NCBI GenBank assembly: GCA_014529385.2
Contig: CM043953.1
Location: forward strand, 90,649,842-90,713,841
DNA from: Adiantum capillus-veneris
Lineage: Eukaryota; Streptophyta; Polypodiopsida; Polypodiales; Pteridaceae
Direction: 5' to 3'
DNA length: 64,000 nt
How positions within the stretch are numbered: position 1 is the first letter of the stretch; each line of letters opens with the position of its first letter. Positions 1-9,600 of this stretch are shown piece by piece. Below the pieces are notes generated by a model. That model was not told the DNA's origin. It saw only the letters and a program-made list of their open reading frames with translations, and searched no databases. Both the position numbers and the translations under genes were made by a program.

Positions 1-170
1 CAGCCGAAATCACGGAGTTCCATACGCTGCCACGTCAACATGTCAGCGCGTTCTGCGGCCGTCCGTAAAGTGCCACGTCAACATGTCGGCACATTTTCTG
101 GGGGCCTTCCACGTCAGCAGTCAACGTGTGGTGTTTGTCCGAGGGCCTACCACGTCACCAGTTTGTCACA
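1..170 (-). mobile_element. Partial 3' LTR of chromovirus copy 1
   Basis: Read on the minus strand, an LTR starts at 170 (TGTGACAAACTGG) and runs off the window. It is directly preceded by a polypurine tract, and the adjoining internal DNA matches the region before the LTR at 63913, so the two belong to one family. Four CACGTCA motifs (31, 74, 110, 151) lie about 40 bp apart, giving TGACGTGG on the sense strand, an ACGT-core bZIP-type site. The LTR's other end lies outside the window. Confidence 0.8.
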
Positions 171-188
171 TACCCCCCCTCTTGAAAG
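171..188 (-). other. Polypurine tract of chromovirus copy 1
   Basis: The minus strand reads CTTTCAAGAGGGGGGGTA immediately before the LTR start. The same tract precedes the LTR at 63913. In LTR retrotransposons this tract primes plus-strand DNA synthesis, which fixes the orientation of the element. Confidence 0.8.
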
Positions 189-748
189 AATTGTAATCGC
201 CCTCGATTACGCCTGTAAAACAGACAGAGGCCATAAACTGTCTTAATAGACACTCACTGTTAGTACTGACGCAGTAGACACGACACATCTAGCACTTGTA
301 CAAAACGACAATCACATTATCGGACATCGCAAGAAAAATCATAGACAAATTTATTCCAAATCTCAGACCATGACCATCGACAATGTATTTAGTAATTGCA
401 CCTAGATCCATTCAGGACCTCACGGATGCCTGAATAACTAATCCTTATTGCAATCATGTCTATAGAGATTTATAAAACCGAAATGTTGTAGTCATTTCGT
501 CTTTCAGTTCCTGCAATCAAACAAGTCAAGTACAAATCAATCATTTTCATTTTCGGGAATTCCTGTTATAAAGTCATACAGCAGAATACTACTCAGCCCT
601 TTAGCATCCCTGAAACCCAAAGGGGGCATCAGTGACTCTAGTCAAAATCGGGGTAATCCGTTGACAAAGGAGCGGAGTGACTCCCCTCTCCTACAAACCC
701 GCTGCACTAGATTGACCATCGCTAAACTCGGGGTTCTATCAGAGTAGA
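189..748 (-). other. 3' untranslated internal region of chromovirus copy 1
   Basis: No coding frame is visible. The stretch is the counterpart of 63300-63912 in chromovirus copy 2: both carry the AAGACAGTTTATGGC segment and the cagGCGTAATCGAGGGCGATTAC segment before the polypurine tract. It is the spacer between the integrase stop and the LTR. Confidence 0.65.
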
Positions 749-1435
749 CTATGCTAAACCGAATGCTTCAAGGTAAAGTTTCAAAATCTGCGGAGTATCT
801 GCTAGGTCCTCCTCCATCCACTTTGCATCCAATGCAGGATAGTTCTTGAATTTAACCAAGAACCACCTAATCACTTTACCTTTTATCTTTCTGTCCTTAT
901 GTGCCAAAATCTGTTCTGGAACAAGTATCTCCTCGCTTTCCTCCAATTCGGGTTGCTCATCAGGCTCCCCATCATCGGGCACATCGCCTTTGGAAGGCTT
1001 CAATAGACTCACATGAAATGCATTGTGAATCTTCCAAGTATCGAGCACCTTGAGTCTAAAGGAGACATCATTTATCTTTTCTTTTATCTAGAAAGGGCCA
1101 TAATATCTCATGCTAAGCTTTGGCAAAAGCCACTCCTTTCCCTTCTTCTTTCTTAGGGAATGAAGTGAGCTTGCTTGCCAAATCTGTCGATGACAGTCCA
1201 AATGCCATCATGCCCACTTTGTGTCTTCGGGAGATCGAAAATGAAATCCATTGCAATACTTTCCCAGGGACAGGTGGGAATGGGTAAAGGCTGTAACAAT
1301 CCCTGTGCCTTATGCCTATCGAACTTGACCTTCTAGCATACTAAACAACTGCGTACAAAGTCGTCCACATCCTTCTTGAGTCTCGGACAAAAGAAGTAAC
1401 GCTCCACACCTTTCAAGGTGGTGTCGATGCCGCCG
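749..1435 (-). pseudogene. Chromovirus integrase C-terminus with chromodomain, internally deleted
   Basis: The 99-codon frame at 749-1048 contains WKIHNAFHVSLLKP, the usual integrase-end motif, then a chromodomain-like stretch (EEILVPEQILAHKD, then [15 protein letters not shown]). Chromodomains at this position are thought to steer chromovirus integration to marked chromatin. Upstream on the minus strand (1141-1435) are the end of the integrase zinc finger (KGVERYFF) and the first catalytic aspartate region ([10 protein letters not shown]). These jump straight to PKLSMRYYGPF near 1160, so the second Asp and the Glu of the DDE core are deleted relative to 57,700-58,330. The gene is cut at about 1436 by LTR sequence and is dead. 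Confidence 0.8.
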
Positions 1436-1825
1436 TCACAAGGCGGGCACCACGTGCCAATAGAAAAGAACAGACTGAAACAGACTTTTAGCACTTCAAT
1501 AACAACTGAATTGAGAGAGAGAGAGAGACGACACGCGACACGGAGTGGCGGAATTCCATCCCAGAGAGTATTGGCCCCAAACCTTGGCGCCCCTTTCGGT
1601 ATTTCTTTATATTGCATCATCAAAGTACAAGCCGGTACTCGAGACTCTGCACACCTCATATTTAAAGGCCCTTGGCCTAAAAAGCAATTACAGTGAAAAG
1701 CCTTCAAACTTAAAAGCATCTGGTCCAAAAGCAAAGTCAAAAAACTACCATCGTAAATCACGGAAATCTGTACAACCTGCCACGTCATCATGCCAGTGCA
1801 ATTTTCAAAAATCTCCCTACTGCCC
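1436..1825 (-). mobile_element. Truncated chromovirus-type LTR inserted in integrase
   Basis: This closely matches the solo LTR at 53698-54311: the shared segments include GGGCACCACGTGC, the CACGGAGTGGC segment and the TTGGCCCCAAACCTTGGCGCC segment. On the minus strand it is the 3' two-thirds of that LTR; its first third is missing and replaced by telomere-like repeats at 1826. The remaining end abuts the interrupted integrase frame of chromovirus copy 1, so it inserted after that element. Confidence 0.75.
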
Positions 1826-1849
1826 TTAGGGTTAGGGTTAGGGTTAGGG
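1826..1849 (+). repeat. Four tandem TTAGGG units
   Basis: Exactly four TTAGGG hexamers sit at the broken end of the truncated LTR. Most plants use TTTAGGG telomere repeats, so this may be a short interstitial telomere-like tract from break repair or a chance microsatellite. Confidence 0.85.
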
Positions 1850-1851
1850 TT

Positions 1852-2240
1852 TCTGCACTTTTAGGGATTTCTGGCAACAGAATTGGGGGTGAGTGGCATA
1901 GCATACAACAAAGCACTAAGAGGACAGCCTTGCCTAATCGAACAGCCAAGAGGCCAAGATTCCGTCAATTCGCCTTCTAGAATCCCTCAGGACATACTGT
2001 GAGCATACAAGAAATAAACTGCATTGGCCAATTTAGGACCGAACCCTAGACACCTCATCGTGGCAGCAATGAAATCCAAATGCACAATGTCAAAGCCTTT
2101 TCAATATCAACTTGCATAACAAGCACATCTTGCTGGGTGTATTTTGCATACTCCATGCCAATCATAACATTAGCCAAATTGTTCATGATCTGGCGACGTG
2201 GAATGAAACCATACTGAGCCTAATGAAATCTTGTAAGCAA
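1852..2240 (-). pseudogene. LINE reverse transcriptase fragment
   Basis: Minus-strand translation gives QYGFIPRRQIMNNLANV, then VMQVDIEKAFD, then CLGFGPKLANAVYFLY, then SIRQGCPLSALLYA. These are the classic LINE RT blocks: the GFI.gR.i.dN motif, the D..KAFD motif with the first catalytic Asp, and the iRQGCPLSPLLF motif. Stops and at least one small frameshift break the frame, and the YxDD block is missing. It resembles the LINE at 32,100-34,400, so probably the same clade. The sequence stops at the telomere-like tract. Confidence 0.8.
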
Positions 2241-2654
2241 GTGGTCTTTAATGCCACCAACACACACACATACAGCACATCAAATAACAAAAATAAAGGC
2301 TACAGGCGGTGGAAGAAAACCTCCGTGTGCCTGCAGCCAACCCAGACCTACCAATGCATGGAAGGTTTCGTTGTTGTGTCTTCCAACCCGAATGCTCTTC
2401 CATCCTCCATGTCACTCTAACAAGTATAGGTGACAAAAAATATCGCCTTACCTTTTCTTCCAATATTGGCAAGATAATGTAATTGACAGTATGCCCTTGG
2501 TGTTCAAAGTGGGCGGAAGCTGTTCCACATTTTTTTCGACCGCCCTGTGTGAACAGATGGGCGGTGGAAGAGTGCAGCCAAATACATCCAAATTTTAAAA
2601 GCAGGTTACTCCATAGGTGTGCACACACACATGCTGCAGCACAAAGGAACTAAC

Positions 2655-2759
2655 CAAGACTGAGAGCTCTCTTGAAATCCTCAGGATCCAGCTCGGAATC
2701 CAAGCTTCCGTTTATTTTTAAGAACCTCTTTTTTGCACGCCTCAACTCCTTGTGAGAAA
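2655..2759 (-). other. Possible exon of an unidentified host gene
   Basis: On the minus strand a 105-bp segment is bounded by a pyrimidine-rich ..GTCTAG acceptor and a GTTAGT donor. In one frame it encodes a stop-free, charged peptide (SHKELRRAKKRFLKINGS, then LDSELDPEDFKRALSL). The composition is unlike the surrounding repeats, and the length is a multiple of three. I do not recognise the protein and found no convincing neighbouring exon, so this is only a candidate. Confidence 0.25.
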
Positions 2760-2801
2760 CTAGACCACAAAAAGCATCACTTGTATGTCAGTAAAAAATG
2801 G

Positions 2802-2802
<1 letters not shown>

Positions 2803-2883
<81 letters not shown>
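2803..2883 (+). repeat. Compound (TG)n(GA)n microsatellite
   Basis: About 44 bp of TG repeats run directly into about 37 bp of GA repeats. Long S/L/H-rich open frames across it are artefacts of the repeat. Confidence 0.95.
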
Positions 2884-2885
<2 letters not shown>

Positions 2886-3029
2886 TAGTGCACGCACACA
2901 TATATATGTGTATACACCCCATCGAATTTGTGCATGGACTTGTAGGTGTATAAGTGTACACACATGCGCACTCGCACACGTAAACGTATCAAAAATGTTT
3001 TTTTAAATGTATGTACGAAAGTATGTATG

Positions 3030-3030
<1 letters not shown>

Positions 3031-3064
<34 letters not shown>
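3031..3064 (+). repeat. (GA)n microsatellite
   Basis: Pure GA dinucleotide tract of about 34 bp. Confidence 0.95.
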
Positions 3065-3066
<2 letters not shown>

Positions 3067-4900
3067 CACTAATTTCAAAGTGGCTAGCACTTGCAACATT
3101 CCCCATGCCATGAAACAAAGCAAGGGCTAAAAGAAGAAGGGCACTCTGAAGCCATACAACAAGCCAGCGCAGGTGATGAAGAAGACCATTCTACTGTATG
3201 TCCAGCCAAGCGCTCTACTATCATGTAGAGAGCTGCTACATGGCAGTTGGGCCCAATTTGAACAAGCTGCAAACTTTCTTTGACAACAATTCCTGCAAAG
3301 CCACCGACTAAGTTCAACAATGAGGGAGTCTAATTCTAGAATTGTTATGAAAACATAAGAAGTAAAAACTTTCTCAGAAACTGTCTGTTGAGCTTCAACT
3401 CCTAAGCGAAAAACTTAAAAAGAAACTGGTGACATTCAGGCACATCCAATTCAACACTGTAATAAGCAATGGAATGTTCGCTACAATCTGGGTTCCAAGC
3501 CTCATGAATTAGATATGGCCATGAAGAACCAAAAAAAATCACCAACCCATTTTCGAAGGCATTCTCGACATGAGAGGCAGCAACTTAAAGCTTGAAATGA
3601 GGATGGGTTGGCAGAAGTGACGCTCTGTCATTCCAACCCCCTGTTCCCCCCGTTCCCTGTCAATATGCTACGCCCTATGCCCAAAGAAAGGGGCTACAAT
3701 GCCTCAAGACCTTGACTAGCCTTACCACATGGTAGAATTGTGGCCTTTCCCCAAAATGGGTGATTTCACCTTTTTCTTTTGGTGCCAATTTTCACCCAAA
3801 AATCACCTGTTTTAACCATAAAAAAGGGCAAACGAGCTGAGAAAAATCCCTAATTTATTGGAAAATTTCTCTCAAGACTCCACACGTACACCAGAGTAAC
3901 CCTTTGTATCCCTTCTCAAAGAGGGAGAAAGTGCTGATATTCAGCTATTATCAAGCACCCCCCTTGCTTACAATCATGGCACCGTGAGTAATGTGGCATT
4001 TTGAGCCATATCGGTCGAACTATTAAATCTAACAATTCTCTTTTTCTCTTCCTTATGCATGGCGACCCTTGTTACTCTCTTTGCATAGGAGGAGCTCCCT
4101 ACAAATACATGGGTGTGCTTAAAATCACGAAGAAGCTCTCACACATAGGTCTATCTTCCTCTCTTTGTTGTCCTTACCGTTTGCTATGGTTATAAGCATC
4201 CAACCCAAAGCTATGGTTCTTAACCTTCAAAGTTCCACTCTGCTTACCCTTATCTCCAGGCTTTGATCTCCCTTTTGACCACCAAAGTATCATCTGTACC
4301 ACCTACAGTGGCTCTCAAACTACATGAGAGACAAGACCCAGGTAGGAAAATCCAAACCTCTGCGTAAGCTTGAAAAGTCTTGTGGAGCCATTTTCACGAT
4401 GTTATATTGCCTCCGGTACATCCAAAGAATCCTACATTTTCACACCTTCTGAGCCAAGCCAATCAAAGAATAAATTACAATAGTGTACGCTGTACAATTC
4501 ACGCACAATGGGAGCAATGGCCTTTGCTTCAAAAACATAGGTGATCCTTTTTGGAAGATCATGAGCATGTTATGCTGCACAAACCTTGGTACAATCCAAG
4601 TTTTGCCCATTTTAAAACAAAAAAGAGCCCCACATACCTTGGTACGATCCAAGTTGCCAATTTGGAAACATAAAAGATCCCAAACACCATAGGTTAGGCC
4701 ATACTTCTTTAACCCTTCTCCTCAGGAACTGGTAGGCACAAAGAGTTATAATCCAAACAACCCCCAAGACACTAGCCCCTTTGAAGTTGAAAGACCCACA
4801 AGATAAGGGTTAATGCCATATCCAAGATCATACCTACAGGTGTGCTTTGTGTCTATTTTGGACTGCTGTGTAGCACAGAAGAGTTTTTGGGCGGAAAACA
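3065..4900. other. Unassigned sequence without a recognisable gene
   Basis: Only short frames occur. Around 4565-4680 two diverged copies of a segment containing CCTTGGTACRATCCAAGTT lie in tandem. A minus-strand frame at 3084-3320 is open but matches nothing I know. No RNA gene, LTR end or TE motif could be identified. Confidence 0.5.
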
Positions 4901-4960
4901 GCATTTTTGGTTCTTTGCTGTCCTCCACATGTTGCTGGACAGCAAAGAACCGAAAAATGC
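4901..4960. repeat. Near-perfect hairpin, 23-bp stem
   Basis: 4901-4923 pairs with 4937-4960 across a 13-nt loop, with a single bulged base. The stem contains GGTTCTTTGCTGTCC and its complement. Complementarity does not extend beyond the stem. It could be a fold-back transposon remnant or a young small-RNA hairpin; the sequence alone does not decide. Confidence 0.8.
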
Positions 4961-5293
4961 AGCAAGATGTTGATGCTGTCCATGCAAAAATTCTGTTGCA
5001 GATGATTGAATCGCAAAGTATGGCAATGCCAGCACCACGAGTTACCAAACAATTGTGTGCCTTGATTTTCTGAAAACACAGCCAAAATTTTCTGAATTGA
5101 ACCAAACACGGCAGAACACAAAGGGTGCACCACACCCACGTTTAATTCCAGATTCCCAATGCACCTCGAGTGGAAAATGAGAGTGAGAAGAAAAATTATT
5201 GCTGAGAACTGCAGAAGTGCAGATGAAGCCGCAGCAAGGAAAAAGAACACCTGGAGCAAAAAACATGGAGAATGCTGAAGGCCAAGGATGGAA

Positions 5294-5672
5294 TGGGAGC
5301 ATGCTTCTTATTTATGAAGTTAGGCATAGCCCACTTAAAACCTTTCACTCATCCATATTCAGAGTGAAAGGTTTTAAGTGGGCTATGCCTAACAAAGCAT
5401 CTCCTGACGCATACTTACAAAGAAGCCAAAGAATAGCCTCACCCAAACTAGACCTGAAACTGTCCAGATTCTTGACGGGGTGGCCACTCCAAGACCAAAA
5501 CAAGCGATTCAAATTCCAAATGGTAGAATACCCTAACATAAGCAGAGCACGAGCAGCAAGAAAGGACTCTCATAACTATTGAATTCTAAGTAAATGTTAG
5601 TGGGAGCATGCTTCTTATTTATGAAGTTAGGCATAGCCCACTTAAAACCTTTCACTCATCCATATTCAGAGT
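5294..5672. repeat. 72-bp identical direct repeats with an inverted third arm
   Basis: The 72 bp at 5294-5365 recur without mismatch at 5601-5672. In addition, 5319-5348 is inverted perfectly at 5364-5393 (30 bp, 15-nt spacer), so three arms of one sequence lie within 380 bp. Such layouts arise by template switching or fold-back insertion. The sequence between the arms (5394-5600) is unassigned. Confidence 0.9.
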
Positions 5673-7189
5673 CCATATACAAGAATGCATTCAAGACAAA
5701 TGTTGTTGAGCTGAGCAGTATCCAATAATACACACCAACAACATGCAGAGCTGAGTAGTCTAAAATCAAATTAATCAATGCAATTCAAGCATCTCCATAT
5801 ATGACCATGCATTCAAGACAATGGTTCCGCTTCAATTTGATTTCTTTTGTATACCATAATCAGCCCACTCCAAGTGAAAAACGAAAACATTTAAGTATGA
5901 CTTGCTATACATGTCATGCAAAGAATTCTTTGAATTTTGAAATGATATTATATATTTGGTGGAGTTGTACAATGAGATTTCCTCTTATAGTCTGCCACTC
6001 ATATTCAATAGGCACATTTCTCATCAAATTCTGCATTCAAAAGAAACTTCTCAACATCTTATGCATGGGCTGTGCACCAATGCACTGAGCTTGATGCTCT
6101 TGTGCATCCTTGCTGCACCTCAAAAGGAAACACATCTTCGCTCACCTTTGCATATATCCTCAAGTGTGAGTGCATAACTCAAAACCACTATTCTGAGAAT
6201 AAGCACAAAGGCACGTCTTGCACTTGGAAGTAAAGGATTTAGAAGCTTGGTGCTAGGTAACAAACTCCCACAAAATAGAACTTTCTAGAATATACATTGC
6301 ACGTTGGGAGACAAGCACTCTAGGAGTGGATACCTCCGAGGACTAGGTAGTTGTTCCACTAAAATTTGACCATTGCATAATTTCTGCCAGAACGTGTCTT
6401 GCACCTGAAATCTGCAATGTTTATGGGATGGCTAGCAAAAGGAGGAATATTTGTGGAGCTTGAAGGATCTTGCCCTTCTCACAAAGCGTAAGTCACATTG
6501 TCGAAGAGATAAGAACAGATAGAAGAGCCCAATACACATTTGAAGAAGAGCCTACTAACATGAACAAAAGGGCCTGCAAAAAGCTTTTGACGTTTGCAAG
6601 TGTGAGAGCCATGGCTAGACCAACCCCGTAGCCATTCTCTCCCAAGCGGCTCCCTTAAGCCCTCATCCTCGAAACCCATAGGCTAGAGTCTATTTAATTT
6701 CACCTGACCATCCTCTATGAGGCATAGCATAAATATTGCCCCTTTACCACCGGATCCCCTAAGGGTGTCGTCTCCCACAAACATTGGCAACATAATCTGC
6801 CTTGTGGATTTACATTCTCACATCAATAGGATCATATCTAAAGCGCTTAGGGCAGGATGGGGTTTTCTTCACCATAAAAAAGAGTGGTAATACTACCTTC
6901 TCTGATCTCGTACATAGCCCTAATATCCCCTGCACCGATTCCTGCTTCTAACATAGCTTCCTTGTCCACAGCCTCACTTGTTCCCGCAACGCCAATAACA
7001 CACAGAAAAATTGTGTGTGAGAGACAGACTAAGGGAGACTAAGGGAAGGAGAGAGAGTACCTATGACCCCCAACAATGCTGCGCTGCGCAAGAGCAGAGA
7101 AATTTCGTGGTGAGTCTCCAGGAGGCGCGATTCGTTTCATGAGCTTATCATTCAAAACTTCAAACTTCAAATGATCGATTACGTGGATT
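5673..7189. other. Unassigned; contains a dispersed repeat segment
   Basis: No gene is recognised. The part around 6650-6760 (TCGAAACCCATAGGC, then CTAGAGTCT and further shared words) is a diverged copy of 42,800-42,910, so both belong to a dispersed repeat family of unknown class. The frames here are short and do not resemble known proteins. Confidence 0.45.
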
Positions 7190-7213
7190 CTCTCTCTCTC
7201 TCTCTCTCTCTCT
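7190..7213 (+). repeat. (TC)n microsatellite
   Basis: Pure TC tract of about 24 bp. Confidence 0.9.
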
Positions 7214-7726
7214 TTAATGGTTTGACCTCGGGAAAAGATAGGTTCGCTTTATCCAAAGCCCGTTCAAAGTGAAAAATGGCCAGCTCAAATTTGGGTGAGA
7301 AGGTTCTTAGGCAGGTTCAAATGATGGAATTTGTAGTTATAATATGAGATTTTTAGTGTGATTATTGGTCATATGAGTGTGAAAAAGTTCCAAAGCCGGC
7401 TCCACATAAAATGTTTCCCGAGACTTTGAGTGGTAGAATGTCGCTACGATTTTGCAAAAAACTTCATAGGGGGAGTCCATAGAGATACCCCGTAAGTAGC
7501 AAAGGCAAAGAATCCAACCAATGAGTGACGAGACGGGCAACAAAGGGAGGTTGGTTGCAGACGACGGGGCAGCCAGGTGGCACATCGTGCAGGAGCGAGG
7601 CAGAAGAGTTGGGACCGGGGGAGGGGGATAAATTTCTATTTATCAAGTGAGGTATGCACGAACGGGTTGCGTGCAAATTGGTCAACCTTGGATCTTCCAT
7701 CGTTGTGCAAGTTCGAATGTTGCTCT
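7214..7726. other. Unassigned sequence
   Basis: Short minus-strand frames only. A B-box-like AGTTCGAATG near 7710 hints at a tRNA-derived SINE, but no A box or acceptor stem matches, so no SINE is called. Confidence 0.4.
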
Positions 7727-7860
7727 CCCTTTGAAGTTTAGTGTTCATTGTAAACCCAAGCCAAGGATGTAGAGGAATCTTGTAAGATTCCTACCCTTTG
7801 AAGTTTAGTGTTCATTGTAAACCCAAGCCAAGGATGTAGAGGAATCTTGTAAGATTCCTA
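7727..7860 (+). repeat. 67-bp tandem duplication with internal hairpin
   Basis: Two identical 67-bp units (7727-7793 and 7794-7860) are directly adjacent. Each contains AGGAATCTTGTAAGATTCCT, a perfect 9-bp stem with a 2-nt loop. The identity suggests a recent duplication. Confidence 0.95.
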
Positions 7861-8028
7861 TTATTAGAAATTGAAATGAGCCATTATGTCACTCGGTATC
7901 TTGATGTTTGAGTGGTATGTATTGAAATGTTTGCGAAAATTTGTGTTTTGCATGAAATCAAGGACGATTTCATAAGAAGAGTAAGAATTGGAGTCCGCGT
8001 GTGTAAGACTGGAAAGTTTGGTAAGCGC

Positions 8029-9081
8029 TCTCTCTCTCTCTCTCTCTCGCTCTCTCGCTCTCTCTCTCTCAGGTCTCTGTTTTCGAACAGTTTTCGACTC
8101 ACACCCTCAACAAGAAGGTGAACTTGTTTCAAGTTTTCAAGAGCTCTGAGAACATGTTCTCACCAAAGCCTCCAGCAAGCGAGAAGATGGCCACCAACAG
8201 CCCCAAACCATCGGGGAGAGCACGGGCTAGCTTTGCCCTTGTCCTCGCAGCTCCTAGCAAGACAGACCGCATTGGACAATTGCAAGCTGCTCTTGACATG
8301 GTCATGGAAGAAAACCGCGACCTCAAAGCGCGCCTTAGCACGCTCGAGGCACGATTTGACTCCATGATCGGCCTCACAACAGACAAGGTAAAGGAAGTCG
8401 AAGAAAAGGTCACTCAAGCTCATACGATTGCACTCGCCAAAGTGGAAACTTGTGTGAAGACAAAATTGCGGGAACGTCAGCTTCAAGAAGAGAATGCCCT
8501 CAAGCTTCGCATTGGAGGGCTGCCCCAAGCATGGGATGAGTGCCAACAAGACTTCTGCAAGTTAATCGACCTCCTCAACGAAACTCTTAAACCGGTCCAT
8601 ATCGACTACGATCCGGTGGAATGTATCGTCAACAAGTTCAACACCAAGCGCACACCTAGTGGACATGCCATTCTTGAGTTCAAAGACAAGGAGGAACGGC
8701 TCCGATTACTCCAGCAATCGCGTCTCCTTAGAGACATCGGATTTTGGATCGCCGAAGAACTCACCCCGACACAAGTCAAGCACAAAGGTGAAGAGTTGAA
8801 AAAAGTGCGTGAAGCACGAGCCAAAGGCAAGTGGGCAGTATACCGCGGAGGGAAGGCCATCATTCAAGAGTTTCGAACGCCTAAACTGGCCCCTACCCCA
8901 TAGGACCTCTCCTTAGGCTTTTATTTTTCTTTTGATGGACCCTCAGTCCTTAACTAATATCTATCAATTGCCCGCACTTAAAAGAACTGGTTGTAATGTT
9001 TTGTTTTTGATCCCATGGGTCATATCTGACCTCCGTGGACAATAATTCAATCTATCTATCTATCTATCTCTCTCTCTCTCT
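8029..9081 (+). mobile_element. ORF1-only LINE-like element, copy 1
   Basis: The unit comprises a CT-rich 5' region, a short leader, one intact ORF1-like gene (8118-8903), a 3' UTR of about 140 bp, and a tail of (TATC)n followed by (TC)n at 9047-9081. A second copy on the minus strand (44,586-46,018) has the same order and a clearly related 3' UTR: both contain GGACCCTCAGTCC and CCCATGGGTCATATCTGACC. Shared ends right after ORF1 imply the unit moves without its own reverse transcriptase, like mammalian half-LINEs. The exact 5' end and target duplication were not found. Confidence 0.65.
8118..8903 (+). CDS. LINE-1 ORF1p-like RNA-binding protein (coiled coil, RRM, CTD)
   Basis: This is an intact 261-aa frame. 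Residues about 52-125 form a coiled coil rich in L/E/K heptads. Residues 127-205 look like an RNA-recognition motif, with an RNP2-like strand (LKLRIGGL, 128-135) and an RNP1-like strand (GHAILEF, 182-188). Residues 206-253 form a basic C-terminal domain ending in GKWAVYRGGKAIIQEF. This order matches LINE-1 ORF1 proteins (Transposase_22 type), which trimerise, coat the element's RNA and act as chaperones. No endonuclease or RT follows; the gene stops and the 3' UTR begins. The start could instead be Met13 or Met24. The domain assignment is by pattern, not by search. Confidence 0.7.
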   Translation: MNLFQVFKSSENMFSPKPPASEKMATNSPKPSGRARASFALVLAAPSKTDRIGQLQAALDMVMEENRDLKARLSTLEARFDSMIGLTTDKVKEVEEKVTQAHTIALAKVETCVKTKLRERQLQEENALKLRIGGLPQAWDECQQDFCKLIDLLNETLKPVHIDYDPVECIVNKFNTKRTPSGHAILEFKDKEERLRLLQQSRLLRDIGFWIAEELTPTQVKHKGEELKKVREARAKGKWAVYRGGKAIIQEFRTPKLAPTP

Positions 9082-9159
9082 CATATCACGCTTCTACATT
9101 CACTATCGTCCACTTCTTGGCTCATTTGCATAAGTTATTTGAGCCAACAAGATCCACAA

Positions 9160-9370
9160 TTATGCTCTAGTCGATTAGGCTTCACTACAAATGTCATTAG
9201 CTATGAGCTTTTCAGTAAGATAGGAGGAGCAATTCTTCATAAATAGGATAACATAACGATGCAGTCATTCAATTTTGAAAGTTATCGTATATTGGGTTAC
9301 ACTGACTTATCGATGAGCATCAATGGAAGCACATGTGATTTTTCTTTTGGTGTATTACCTCCAAAACAAT
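9160..9370 (+). pseudogene. Retroelement aspartic protease fragment
   Basis: Plus-strand frames read ALVD, then a stop and a one-base shift, then TNVISYELFSKIG, and later LGYTDLSMSING and CDFSFGVLPP. The pattern (ALvDtGAs-nvis..l..kiG, then a second beta-lobe) fits a Ty3/gypsy protease. The catalytic DTG triplet is damaged. It is isolated, with no adjoining gag or RT. Confidence 0.35.
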
Positions 9371-9600
9371 CAACAAACAAGCTAACTTTATGAAAGAAGT
9401 GACAAAGAAAACATTAGGGATAATTGGACTGTCAAATGAATTACTATATTTTACAGTAGGAAACCACGTAGGAGCCCCAATTCATTTTTATTATAGAATT
9501 CTTCAATAAACATCAATTGACGAGTACTCTAGAATTGGGTACAAATGAAGATAGTTGTTCATTTTCATTGTTTCCTTCCTTTAGACTCTCCTATAATACT

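Noticed and set aside
2760-3118. Long S/L/H/T-rich open frames
   Set aside because: They are translations of TG and GA microsatellites, with no conserved domain.
3084-3320. 78-codon minus-strand frame containing GIVVKES, briefly reminiscent of an RNase P Sm-like subunit
   Set aside because: Only one short motif fits; the rest does not follow the family pattern and no flanking exons are seen.
7650-7725. tRNA-derived SINE suggested by AGTTCGAATG
   Set aside because: No A box at the right distance and no pairing acceptor stem.
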